Shown piece by piece: positions 41,771-49,748 of a stretch of DNA of 64,000 bases. Under the pieces are notes generated by a model, which made no database searches, was not told where the DNA came from, and worked only from the letters and a program-made list of their open reading frames with translations. The DNA lies in the NCBI RefSeq assembly GCF_021044795.1, contig NZ_JAJNOP010000004.1. One strand, given 5' to 3'. The position numbers and the translations under genes were made by a program. Source of the stretch: Acidaminococcus hominis. GTDB taxonomy: Bacteria; Bacillota; Negativicutes; Acidaminococcales; Acidaminococcaceae. The stretch's first letter is position 1, and each line of letters begins with the position of its first letter.

Positions 41771-43690
41771 TTACAGAATGTTTTCTGCGTAATCCTTATA
41801 CAGTTTTTCCAATTCTTCCATTTTCTTGTCCATAGCCAGCTGCAAATCGGAAGCCTTGTCATAGTCGCCTTCGGTCAGGGCTTTGGACAATTGGGTGAAC
41901 ATGGATACGTTGGTATCGGTGTTCTTGGCAATGATAACCCGCAGTTCCTGGACTCTCTGCCACATACCGTCATCCCAGGCAGTGCTGCCTTCGGTGGTTT
42001 CGTGCAGGGGTTTCATGCTGGCAATTCTGTTTCTGTAATCCGGAATGATGTGGGTCAGCAGTTCGGTCTTCCATCTGATCAAAGCGCCTTCCTCGAAGGA
42101 TTTCAGATACAGCGGTTTCAGAATATCGCCTTGGGTCAGCACGGCTACCTTTTCCGGATAAGCATCAAAGGCTTTCATGTTTTCCCAAACGGTTGCAGGC
42201 GGTTTGCCAAAGTATTGATCCCGTTCTTCCGGGGTAAAGTCTTCGAACACATCGTCTTCAGAACGATAGGCTCTGTCTTTTTCCAGGTAGAAGCCTTCTT
42301 CCCCAGCAGTCTTGGACAGTTCCTTTTCCAGTTCCTTGGTGGACTTGCCGGAAGCCAGGGCAGCCTTGATGCCGTCCAGGGCAGCCAGGTAGAAGCCAGC
42401 CAGGGCCAGGTAGGTGTTGGTGAAGGGGTTGGGAGCACGCATTTCCACACGGGTAGCCTTGGGATTGTCGATATCCCGGATCAGGCCGGCCAGGATGGTT
42501 CTGTTACGGGAAGGAACATCCGGAGCCTTGCCGATGGAGGTTACGATGCAGATAGGAGCTTCAAAGCCAGGTCTCAGTCGTTTGAAAGCATCGGTGGTGC
42601 AGGAAACGATGGGGTTCAGCACTTCGTAGTTCTTCAAAAGACCCATCAGGGCGCCAAAGCCGATGGCGGACAGGAAGTCAGCCTTCATATCGGAGGGGCT
42701 CATGATATTCACGAATTTGCCGTCCTTCAGGATGGCGCCGAAACCAACGTGGGTGTGTTCGCCGCTGCCGGCAACGCCCACAATGGGTTTGGCCAGGAAG
42801 GATACTTCCAGGCCGTTAGCACGGAAGATTTCCTTAACCAGGGTACGTACCAGAATTTCGTTATCGGCGCATTGCAGGCCGGTGGAGAATTTCCAGTCGA
42901 TTTCCAGCTGTTCGTTAACGTGGGTCATGTTGCCGTTGGCATCCAGTTGACCTCTTACGCCGCCCACTTCTTTGTGGCCCATTTCCGGTTCCAGGCCATA
43001 GTAGCCCAGCACTTCAACGGCTTGTTCCAAAGCGGTACGCACGTTGCCGCGGGTACGGGCCCAGTATTGTTCCTGCATGATCTGGGAGGAAGACAGGGCA
43101 GTTTTGTCCACGTCTTCGGTAGGAGTCTTGACCCAGAATTCCAATTCGGTAGCGCTGGTAAAGGTTACCTTTTCTACGTCCTTGGGATCAAAGGCCAGAC
43201 CAGGAACCGTGCCGGCAGCCAGCATGGCTTTGTGGATTTCGCTGGAAACGTATTCCAGGGATTTTTTCAGCAGGTAACGGGAATCCACGAATTCACCGTT
43301 GTGCAGCAGGAAGCAAGGTACACGCAGGGTGCCCACCAGTTTGCCGGTTTCAGCATCCACGTGTTCAATATTGTAGTCAACGAACCAGTTTACGGACAGG
43401 TCAGCAACCATATCTACACGGGCATCGTTCAGGGAAGCAACGCCGGGCAGTACTACGGAAGAACCGTCGGTTTGGGCCGTATGGCTGTACAGCATGGTTT
43501 CCATATCATCCAGCAGCAGGGAAATAGGCACCTTTTCATCCGTATCGTTGCCGGCAAAGTCAATGCCCATGAAAGATACGAATTTGATTTCAGGATGATT
43601 ATTCAGCAGAATACGCAAAGTTTCCGGTGTCAATTCACTGGGTTTAATCACATAAAGCAGGTCGTTTTGATACATGTTGGTTTTATACAT
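41771..43690 (-). CDS. glnA: Glutamine synthetase (long, about 640-residue form)
   Basis: This enzyme makes glutamine from glutamate and ammonia. The 639-residue protein keeps the catalytic core, including ATELEFWV near 183 (metal Glu), GSGEHTHVGFG near 315 (ATP/metal His), and ATRVEMRAPNPFTNTYLALA near 412. A C-terminal extension of about 150 residues with a coiled end distinguishes it from the 440-470 residue GSI form, and no adenylylation Tyr context was recognised. Long forms like this occur in clostridia. Its promoter has an extended -10 and a leader of about 110 bases. Confidence 0.9.
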   Translation of the reverse strand: MYKTNMYQNDLLYVIKPSELTPETLRILLNNHPEIKFVSFMGIDFAGNDTDEKVPISLLLDDMETMLYSHTAQTDGSSVVLPGVASLNDARVDMVADLSVNWFVDYNIEHVDAETGKLVGTLRVPCFLLHNGEFVDSRYLLKKSLEYVSSEIHKAMLAAGTVPGLAFDPKDVEKVTFTSATELEFWVKTPTEDVDKTALSSSQIMQEQYWARTRGNVRTALEQAVEVLGYYGLEPEMGHKEVGGVRGQLDANGNMTHVNEQLEIDWKFSTGLQCADNEILVRTLVKEIFRANGLEVSFLAKPIVGVAGSGEHTHVGFGAILKDGKFVNIMSPSDMKADFLSAIGFGALMGLLKNYEVLNPIVSCTTDAFKRLRPGFEAPICIVTSIGKAPDVPSRNRTILAGLIRDIDNPKATRVEMRAPNPFTNTYLALAGFYLAALDGIKAALASGKSTKELEKELSKTAGEEGFYLEKDRAYRSEDDVFEDFTPEERDQYFGKPPATVWENMKAFDAYPEKVAVLTQGDILKPLYLKSFEEGALIRWKTELLTHIIPDYRNRIASMKPLHETTEGSTAWDDGMWQRVQELRVIIAKNTDTNVSMFTQLSKALTEGDYDKASDLQLAMDKKMEELEKLYKDYAENIL

Positions 43691-43821
43691 GTTTGATTTC
43701 CCCTTTCCCTCTTTGGCCCATTGGCTAGCATGCTCAGATTCATTTGAGCGGGTTGAACGGGTGGTCCCGTCCTTTGTTATTTTCTTTTAAGTACTTCTGA
43801 ATTACATGGCTTATTATAGCA
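43691..43821 (-). promoter_or_regulatory. glnA promoter and leader with two hairpins
   Basis: On the minus strand an extended -10 (TGC plus TATAAT, 43813-43821) opens a leader of about 110 bases. It contains ACGGG-ACCA-CCCGT and GCTCA-N8-TGAGC hairpins near 43730-43775, then the ribosome site AAAGGGGAAA. No known glutamine riboswitch was matched by eye. It may be a simple structured leader or a nitrogen-control element. Confidence 0.45.
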
Positions 43822-44018
43822 CACCGCTTTTCATTAAGCTAGTAAGAAAAGCAATTTTTTCGAACTTTTTTCTTTCTGATTTTCTCTATGTTCGTAAATT
43901 CTTGTCTATTTCCTGAATTTGTCGGTGTTTCAGAGTCATTTGTCCTTCTAAAAATGAATTTTCCGAACAATACATGGTTTCCCATGGCTAACTATTCCCG
44001 TCTTCCGCCGTCAGCTCT
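43822..44018. other. AT-rich gap downstream of the DUF3870 gene
   Basis: About 200 AT-rich bases between the DUF3870 stop and the glnA promoter. No clear terminator or gene was recognised. Confidence 0.5.
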
Positions 44019-44354
44019 TCACTTTCCCTGGGCCTGGCGGTAATGGGCCAGGGCATCCCGGTAGGCGGCCAGGATGGCCCTGCTGGAAGAACCGTAGTAC
44101 CGGTCCTGTATTTCTGCCTCCAGGAAGGCTGCATCTTTTTCCAGAAAATGGTGCATAAATATGTTTTTCACGAATTTCCGGGTCAGCTCCAGGGTGGCGT
44201 TGCAGTCCACATCCAGGATTTCCCCGGTACCGGCCGCTACCTCAAAGGCCAGGTAGAAGGTCCCGTAGATCCGGGTAATGGCGTTGTCCGAGGTGGTCCG
44301 GGCTTCCCCGGTAAAGTACAGGGTGCGCTGCTTTGGCGCCGGTTTTTCTGCCAT
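44019..44354 (-). CDS. DUF3870-domain protein
   Basis: A 111-residue protein of a widespread Firmicutes family without known function. It fits the family pattern: a GEAR.TSDNAITRIYGTFYLAFEV start, a central DVDCNATLELTRKFVKNIF, and RYYGSSSRAILAAYRDAL near the end. It is the last gene of the dipeptidase-epimerase operon, 3 bases after the serine hydrolase gene. DUF3870 genes often follow amidohydrolase and dipeptide transport genes, which agrees with this context. Confidence 0.78.
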   Translation of the reverse strand: MAEKPAPKQRTLYFTGEARTTSDNAITRIYGTFYLAFEVAAGTGEILDVDCNATLELTRKFVKNIFMHHFLEKDAAFLEAEIQDRYYGSSSRAILAAYRDALAHYRQAQGK

Positions 44355-44357
44355 GGT

Positions 44358-45155
44358 CTAGGCCTCCCCTTCCGTAATGTGGTCATAGACCAGTTTGCCA
44401 AGGGTGCCCAGGGTCCGCTTGCCCGTCAGGCTGTCCGGTTGCTGCTGGGTCAGGACGGCCAGAATATAGGGATGGTCCGGCAGGAGAAAAATGCCGCAGT
44501 CATTTTCCACGCCCTTGAGGTCCCCGCATTTGTGGGCCAGGGGCACGTCTTCCGGCAGGTACCGCTGGAGCCGGTCCCCCTGCTGCTGCCGCTTGAGCAT
44601 TTCCAGCATGGTTTTGCTTGCGTGGGGACTTACCAGAGTGCCTTCGTAGATGCCCCGGAGAAGAAGCACCAGGTCGTCGGCGCAGGTCCAGTTATCCCGG
44701 CCGGCGTCCCGGGCTGCGCTGTCCATCATTTTCCGGCCCAGGTGGGTAGCGGTGAGCCCCAGGTCCTCTCCCAGCTGGTTCACCTTGTCCATGCCCACCC
44801 GGTCAAGGAGCAGGTTTGCCGCCTCGTTGTCGCTAACGATGATCATCAGGGTACAGAGCTCTTTCAGGGTAAAGGTATGGCCGGACAGGAGTTCCTTCAG
44901 GATACCGTCCCCGCCGGTGCGTTTTTCGGCAGTCAGGGTCACCCCTTCCGCCAGAGACAGGCTGCCTTCTTCCGCCTGACGAAAAACTTCTGCCAATACC
45001 AGCAGCTTAATGGTACTGGCAGACAAAACGGCACAGCTTCCCCCAACAGAGAAGCCGTGCCGCAATTTTTCGTCGTAGAAGCTAAGGGTAACCTGACCGC
45101 TGCTGTTTTGGCACAGGGCTTCCAAAGAAGCCTGCCACTTGGTTTGCTGGTTCAA
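44358..45155 (-). CDS. Class A beta-lactamase-like serine hydrolase
   Basis: A 265-residue cytosolic-looking protein without a clear signal peptide. The start is a TTG with AAGGAGG upstream. It shows the nucleophile motif STIK (SxxK) near residue 46, SDN near 108, and KCG near 215 where class A enzymes have KTG. No Glu166-type omega-loop residue was seen, so it need not degrade beta-lactams. As fourth gene of a dipeptide and muropeptide operon it might act on peptide or peptidoglycan fragments; this is inferred. Confidence 0.78.
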   Translation of the reverse strand: MNQQTKWQASLEALCQNSSGQVTLSFYDEKLRHGFSVGGSCAVLSASTIKLLVLAEVFRQAEEGSLSLAEGVTLTAEKRTGGDGILKELLSGHTFTLKELCTLMIIVSDNEAANLLLDRVGMDKVNQLGEDLGLTATHLGRKMMDSAARDAGRDNWTCADDLVLLLRGIYEGTLVSPHASKTMLEMLKRQQQGDRLQRYLPEDVPLAHKCGDLKGVENDCGIFLLPDHPYILAVLTQQQPDSLTGKRTLGTLGKLVYDHITEGEA

Positions 45156-45168
45156 GTTTCCTTCCTCC

Positions 45169-46350
45169 TTAGGACATCATTTTTAAAACATAACCGCAGA
45201 ACAGACCGGCAAAGTTCCCGATGGCGGCCCCCAAAATGCCCATAAGCACGCCGATGCCTGCATAGGAAGCATCATAGGCAGAAGCCACAATGGGAGCAGA
45301 CGCTGCCCCGCCGATATTGGCCAGGGAAGCGGTGGAAACCATGCACAGATCCCAATGGAAGAGCTTGGACAGGCCAAACATCAGCACCACGTGAACCACC
45401 AGGATAAAGAAGCCGTACACCACCCACATGGGAGCGGCCAGCAGGTCCAGCACCGAAGCGGTGGAAGCCAAAAGGGAAACCACGGCGTACAGGTACACGC
45501 TGGACAGTTCTTCCACGGCGGGCACCTTGCCCAGCGGGGTCATGGCGCAGATCAGGCCCAACACCGTCACAAACAGGGTGGTCATGGTGCCTTTATCAAA
45601 CATGGCAAGGCCCACACTCTTTAAAAGGGTGTTCAGGTTGGCGCCCACGGTTTGGGAAAGAGCAGAAACCAGCAGGGACACGCCAATCAGGAAAATCCAG
45701 TCGGCAGAGGTGGCCTTCTTCTTTTCCTTGGCGACTTCGGCAGCGGCAGCATCGGCCACAGCCTGGAGCTTGGAGGTGTCCGCCTGGGTGGCGGCGTTCC
45801 AGCGATTGGCATAGCGCACCCCCAGGAGCAGCAGGGCAATCCACACGGAATAGCACACGGTATCCAGGGCCAGGGCGCAGCTGTAGGCGCCGGCGTCCAC
45901 CGGCAGGGCTGCCTGCATGGCCGCCATATTGGCGGAACCGCCCACCCAGGAAGCGTACAGGGCCGCTACCGCACCCCAGGTATCATTGCCCAGGAAGCCT
46001 TTAAAAATCGGATAGCCTACAATAAAACCCACAAACAGGGTCACCGAGCAGCCCAGGAAGATGGCTACCATCCGGCCGCCCAGTTTGGCCAGCTTCCGGA
46101 AGTCGCAGCGCAGCAGCATAACAAAGATCATGGCGTACAGCAGGTTGTTCTTCAGCGCTTTGTAGGCTTCAGAAACGCCCTTGGAATTGTACAGGCCCAT
46201 GGTGCAGAAGATCATGTTCAGCACGTAGATCCAGACCAGGGGAGGAACAATGGAGAAAATCTTCCACTTGGAATATTTTTCCAGGGCCAGCAAGGCGCCG
46301 GCCAGAAACATCAGAAAGGCAATATACGTAAAACCACTGGTGATTACCAT
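45169..46350 (-). CDS. DUF819-family membrane protein, putative permease
   Basis: A 393-residue integral membrane protein with about eleven hydrophobic segments, and a charged loop near residues 200-230 (AAAEVAKEKKKATSAD). Conserved family stretches include AALYASWVGGSANMAAMQ near 130-147 and STASLANIGGAASAPIVASAY near 345-365. The family is uncharacterised but is often encoded beside dipeptide epimerases, so it may carry dipeptides or muropeptides; that is inferred from neighbours. It follows the epimerase gene by 27 bases. Confidence 0.83.
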   Translation of the reverse strand: MVITSGFTYIAFLMFLAGALLALEKYSKWKIFSIVPPLVWIYVLNMIFCTMGLYNSKGVSEAYKALKNNLLYAMIFVMLLRCDFRKLAKLGGRMVAIFLGCSVTLFVGFIVGYPIFKGFLGNDTWGAVAALYASWVGGSANMAAMQAALPVDAGAYSCALALDTVCYSVWIALLLLGVRYANRWNAATQADTSKLQAVADAAAAEVAKEKKKATSADWIFLIGVSLLVSALSQTVGANLNTLLKSVGLAMFDKGTMTTLFVTVLGLICAMTPLGKVPAVEELSSVYLYAVVSLLASTASVLDLLAAPMWVVYGFFILVVHVVLMFGLSKLFHWDLCMVSTASLANIGGAASAPIVASAYDASYAGIGVLMGILGAAIGNFAGLFCGYVLKMMS

Positions 46351-46377
46351 ACAAATTCCCCCTTTTTCACACCCCTA

Positions 46378-47472
46378 TTAGTCGTCCAGATACTGGATAC
46401 CTTCAATGCCCCGGATGCCCAGACCCGGTTCATCAGCCACGGTAATTTCTTTTTCGTTAAATACGGCGCCGCCCAGCACCGGGTCCTCAGAGCACAGCAC
46501 CGGCCCGTCCAGGTCCACCTTGGTGATAATTTGCCGGGCGCAGGCCAGATGCACGGCTGCGTTGACGCTGACCTTGGCTTCCAGCATACAGCCAATCATG
46601 CACTCCACCCCGCTGACCTCTGCCAGGGTGGCAATCTTCAGGGCATTGGTAAGCCCGCCGCATTTCATCAGTTTGATGTTGATCAGGTCCGCCGCCTGGA
46701 GCTGGACGATTTTCAGGGCATCTTCCACGGAGAAGACGCTTTCGTCAGCCAGGACAGGCACGTAGGACCGGTCAGTGACGTACTTCAAGCCTTCCAGGTC
46801 GTGGGCCTTTACCGGCTGTTCCACCAGCTCAATGTCCAGGCCCCGTTCCTGCATCTGGTTCAGCAGTTTCACTGCCTGCTTGGGAGACCAGGCCTGGTTG
46901 GCGTCAATGCGGATCCGGGGTTTGTCCCCCACCGCTGCCCGGATGGCGGAAAGCCGCTCCACGTCCAGGGACGGGTCGATGCCCACTTTTACCTTCAGGG
47001 TATCGTAGCCCCGCTCCACAGCGTTGACTGCGTCCCGGGCCATTTCTTCCGGGGGATTCACGCTGATGGTCAGGTCGGTGATAATCTGGTTCCGGCTGGC
47101 CCCCAGCATCCGGTACACGGGGATTCCGTATTTCTTGCCGTACAGGTCCCACAGAGCAATGTCCGCAGCCGCTTTGGCGCTGCTGTTTTTCACAATGCAC
47201 TTCTGCACATCCCGGGTGAGATTCTCGAAATCCTCAACGTCCCGGCCCACCAGGGTCTTAATGATGTGGTCCTGGAAAGCGCCGATAATGGCCCCGGTGG
47301 TATCCCCGGTAATGGCTCCTGTGGGAGGCGCTTCCCCGTAGCCTACCTCGCCGGTATCGGTGTGGATTTCCACGATGATATCTTCCACGCTGTTGACTTG
47401 CCGCAGGGCGGTTTTAAAGGGCACCCGCAGCGGTACAGAAATACGGCCCAGCCGTACTTTGGTGATTTTCAT
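46378..47472 (-). CDS. Dipeptide epimerase (enolase superfamily)
   Basis: A 364-residue enolase-superfamily enzyme. The catalytic residues are in place: KVKVG near 160 (Lys base), RIDANQAW near 190 and ELVEQP near 216 (metal ligands), LADESVF near 240, and NIKLMKCGG near 265 (second Lys base). These match L-Ala-D/L-Glu-type and related dipeptide epimerases, which act in muropeptide recycling. AGGGGG precedes the ATG. The neighbours (M20 dipeptidase, DUF819, serine hydrolase) fit dipeptide catabolism. The precise dipeptide cannot be read. Confidence 0.88.
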   Translation of the reverse strand: MKITKVRLGRISVPLRVPFKTALRQVNSVEDIIVEIHTDTGEVGYGEAPPTGAITGDTTGAIIGAFQDHIIKTLVGRDVEDFENLTRDVQKCIVKNSSAKAAADIALWDLYGKKYGIPVYRMLGASRNQIITDLTISVNPPEEMARDAVNAVERGYDTLKVKVGIDPSLDVERLSAIRAAVGDKPRIRIDANQAWSPKQAVKLLNQMQERGLDIELVEQPVKAHDLEGLKYVTDRSYVPVLADESVFSVEDALKIVQLQAADLINIKLMKCGGLTNALKIATLAEVSGVECMIGCMLEAKVSVNAAVHLACARQIITKVDLDGPVLCSEDPVLGGAVFNEKEITVADEPGLGIRGIEGIQYLDD

Positions 47473-47511
47473 ATTTCTCTACCCCCTTTTGCAGAACTTG
47501 CTTGCTGTTTT

Positions 47512-48891
47512 TTATTTGGCCAGCCGATACAGGGTTTCCGCGTAAATCTTGGCGTTCAGCACCAATTTGTCGATTTCCCAGCATTCGTTGGGCAGATGTT
47601 CCCGCACGGTGTCCCCTGGGAAAATAGGACCAAAGGCTACAATGTGGGGGATGGATTTGGCGTAGGTGCCCCCGCCAATGCAGATGGTCTTGGGTTCAAA
47701 ATCGGTCATTTCCCCGTACACGCCCAGCATGGTCTGGATGTAGTCGGTTTTGGGATCCACGTACAGGGCCTGCTTGTGGAATTCAGAAACTTTGGTGAAG
47801 CCGTTCTTCCGGAATTTATTGTCCAGCTGGGGAGCGCATTCGGCGTAGGTATGGGTTACCGGGTAACGGTAGTTGATTTTCACCGTCAGGCCCTTGTCGT
47901 CCCCATCAATGACACCCAGGTTAAAGGACAGCCGGCCAGAGGCATTGTCCCGCAGGTCGATGCCCATGGAAACCCCGTGAACCTCCAGGCCAATCTTTTC
48001 GCCCAGGAAGTTCATCACCTGGTGCAGTTCACCAATCAGGGGCAGCCGGGACAGGGATAGCAGCAGCCGGCCAATGGCGTTTTCGCCCTTTTCCGGAGAG
48101 GCGCCGTGGGCCTGTACGCCCTGGGCGGTGATAACCAGGCCCGGTTCTTTTAATTCATAGGTCACCTTGGGATCCAGGTGGCCAAAGCTTTCAATGACTT
48201 GTTTGCCCAGTTCCGGGGTGCAGGACAGCTCGGCCACAGCCAAGGCCGGCACTACGTTATAGGCAGAACCCCCGTGAATTTTCACCAGTTTCAGGGGACC
48301 GTACTGCTGATAGCCCACCTGGTATTCCACGTTGATGATGCCTTTTTCCCCGTTGATGACCGGGTATTCCCCATCGGGCGTAAAGCCGCAGACAGGCACT
48401 TCCCCGCCTTTTTCCAGGTAATGGACCATATCCTGGCTGCCAGTTTCTTCGTTGGTGCCAAAGAGGATACGGATCCGGCGCTTCAGGGGCAGACCGCTTT
48501 CCTTCAGGGCCTTCAGGGCATACAGGGCGGAAGTGGTGGGGCCTTTGTCGTCCAGGGCGCCCCGGCCGTACACATTGCCGTCAGCCACCCGGCCGCTGAA
48601 GGGATCTTCGTCCCAGCCGTCACCGGCGGGTACCACGTCCAAATGGCCCAGCACCGCTACCATTTCCTTGCCGGTGCCGTATTCGCACCAGCCCATATAG
48701 TTGTCCACGTTTTGGGTCTTGAAGCCCATTTTTTCCGCTTCGCCCAGCATAAATTCCAGGGCCTTGGCGGGGCCTTCCCCAAAGGGTTTGCCGGGAGCGG
48801 CCTCACCTTGCACGCTGTTGATCTGTACTGCCTTGGACAGCGTTTCCACCATTTCCTCTTTGTTTTTGTCTACCAGTTCTGCCAATTCCAT
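47512..48891 (-). CDS. pepV: M20-family dipeptidase (PepV-like)
   Basis: A 459-residue zinc dipeptidase. Metal ligands lie in GHLDVVPAGDGW near 82-93, GRGALDDKGPT near 110-120 and GTNEETGSQD near 148-157. The long lid domain of PepV-type enzymes is present. GGGGAG lies 9 bases upstream of the ATG. It is the first gene of a five-gene operon: dipeptidase, epimerase, DUF819, serine hydrolase, DUF3870. It would release amino acids from dipeptides after epimerisation. Confidence 0.9.
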   Translation of the reverse strand: MELAELVDKNKEEMVETLSKAVQINSVQGEAAPGKPFGEGPAKALEFMLGEAEKMGFKTQNVDNYMGWCEYGTGKEMVAVLGHLDVVPAGDGWDEDPFSGRVADGNVYGRGALDDKGPTTSALYALKALKESGLPLKRRIRILFGTNEETGSQDMVHYLEKGGEVPVCGFTPDGEYPVINGEKGIINVEYQVGYQQYGPLKLVKIHGGSAYNVVPALAVAELSCTPELGKQVIESFGHLDPKVTYELKEPGLVITAQGVQAHGASPEKGENAIGRLLLSLSRLPLIGELHQVMNFLGEKIGLEVHGVSMGIDLRDNASGRLSFNLGVIDGDDKGLTVKINYRYPVTHTYAECAPQLDNKFRKNGFTKVSEFHKQALYVDPKTDYIQTMLGVYGEMTDFEPKTICIGGGTYAKSIPHIVAFGPIFPGDTVREHLPNECWEIDKLVLNAKIYAETLYRLAK

Positions 48892-49095
48892 TGTGCGGTC
48901 TCCCCTTCACTGTGAAACTCGCTGCTGCATGAAAAAAGCCCAGCAAAAAATACGGGTTTCCCCTCCATTTCCTGCTGGGTCTCCAGATGCTTCCTGCGCT
49001 ATTGGCCATAGCCCACACACCAAGAAACAGCAACGGTTCTATACTATAGTATTAGTTTACTCTCCTGTTTCTTGCTCTGTCAACGCACTTTTCCA
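48892..49095 (-). promoter_or_regulatory. Leader with terminator-like hairpin before the dipeptidase operon
   Basis: On the minus strand a likely promoter (TTGACA near 49080-49085, -10 about 18 bases on, or the TACTATAGTAT stretch near 49040-49050) is followed by a leader. It contains a hairpin, CCCAGCA (48973-48979) with TGCTGGG (48939-48945), enclosing GGGG-AAA-CCC, and then six T (48932-48937). This is a terminator shape located before, not after, the coding region, so it suggests attenuation or a riboswitch. No known aptamer was recognised. Confidence 0.5.
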
Positions 49096-49166
49096 TTTTC
49101 GTTACATTTTTTCCCTACAGCGCTCTCAAACAAGGATTATTGTGTATCGATTGAACACTTGCAGCC

Positions 49167-49212
49167 AAAAAGCCCCGCCTGCCTTCTCCCAACGGAGTGC
49201 AGAACGGGGCTT
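49167..49212 (-). terminator. Terminator of the C_GCAxxG_C_C gene
   Basis: AAGCCCCG (49170-49177) pairs with CGGGGCTT (49205-49212), followed by T-rich sequence on the minus strand, about 30 bases after the stop. Confidence 0.7.
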
Positions 49213-49241
49213 CTTTTCTTGCGATACAGTTGTGCAGGCGC

Positions 49242-49625
49242 TTACAGGCGTTCTTCGATAGCCACTACGGCAGCCCGGATGCAGTCGTCGCAGGGACACA
49301 GGACTTTGCCCGTGCCTACGCCTTTCAGGTCACAGCAGGCAGTGGCACCGGTTTCAGCCTTAAATTCATCTACTACGTCCTTCATGATGAATTTGGTGGG
49401 CTTGTCCGTATGGTTCAGCAGGCCCATAACAATGCCTGCGCCTACCAAAGCGCCGCAGGTAGCTTCCAAGCCGCCCATGCCGGAACCGAACCCGGAACCC
49501 AGGGCTTTCAGTTCTTCAGCGGACTTGCCGATTTCATCCTGGAAGGCCAGGAGAACGGCTTGGGCACAGTTGTTGGCAGTATGTTTGTAATTGACAGCCA
49601 TTTCGGCTTTTTTACTGGTTTTCAT
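49242..49625 (-). CDS. C_GCAxxG_C_C-family redox protein
   Basis: A 127-residue member of the C_GCAxxG_C_C (split-Soret-like) family. The defining pattern is seen: NCAQAV near 20, ATCGALVGAGIVMG near 56-69, ACCDL near 96, and CPCDDC near 110-115. Conserved cysteines suggest redox or metal binding. No signal peptide. GAGGGGAG precedes the ATG. Monocistronic with its own terminator. Function is not established for the family. Confidence 0.85.
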   Translation of the reverse strand: MKTSKKAEMAVNYKHTANNCAQAVLLAFQDEIGKSAEELKALGSGFGSGMGGLEATCGALVGAGIVMGLLNHTDKPTKFIMKDVVDEFKAETGATACCDLKGVGTGKVLCPCDDCIRAAVVAIEERL

Positions 49626-49748
49626 TGTGGTAAGACTCCCCTCTATATGGTGCCTATCATTATAGACGCTTTGCCCCTAAAGCACAAGCAGGACGGAGAA
49701 AAGTTCCCCGTCCTGCCGCAAATACGCTTTTGTTGGTTAACACAAGTC

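Noticed and set aside
41891..43696. A 601-codon open frame antisense to glnA
   Set aside because: It is a shadow of glutamine synthetase, with Phe-, Gly- and His-rich composition.
44358..45155. A true beta-lactamase resistance gene
   Set aside because: There is no clear signal peptide or omega-loop Glu, and KTG is replaced by KCG; the operon context points to peptide metabolism.
45652..48060. An 802-codon open frame antisense to the DUF819, epimerase and dipeptidase genes
   Set aside because: It spans three well-supported genes on the other strand and shows no family signature.
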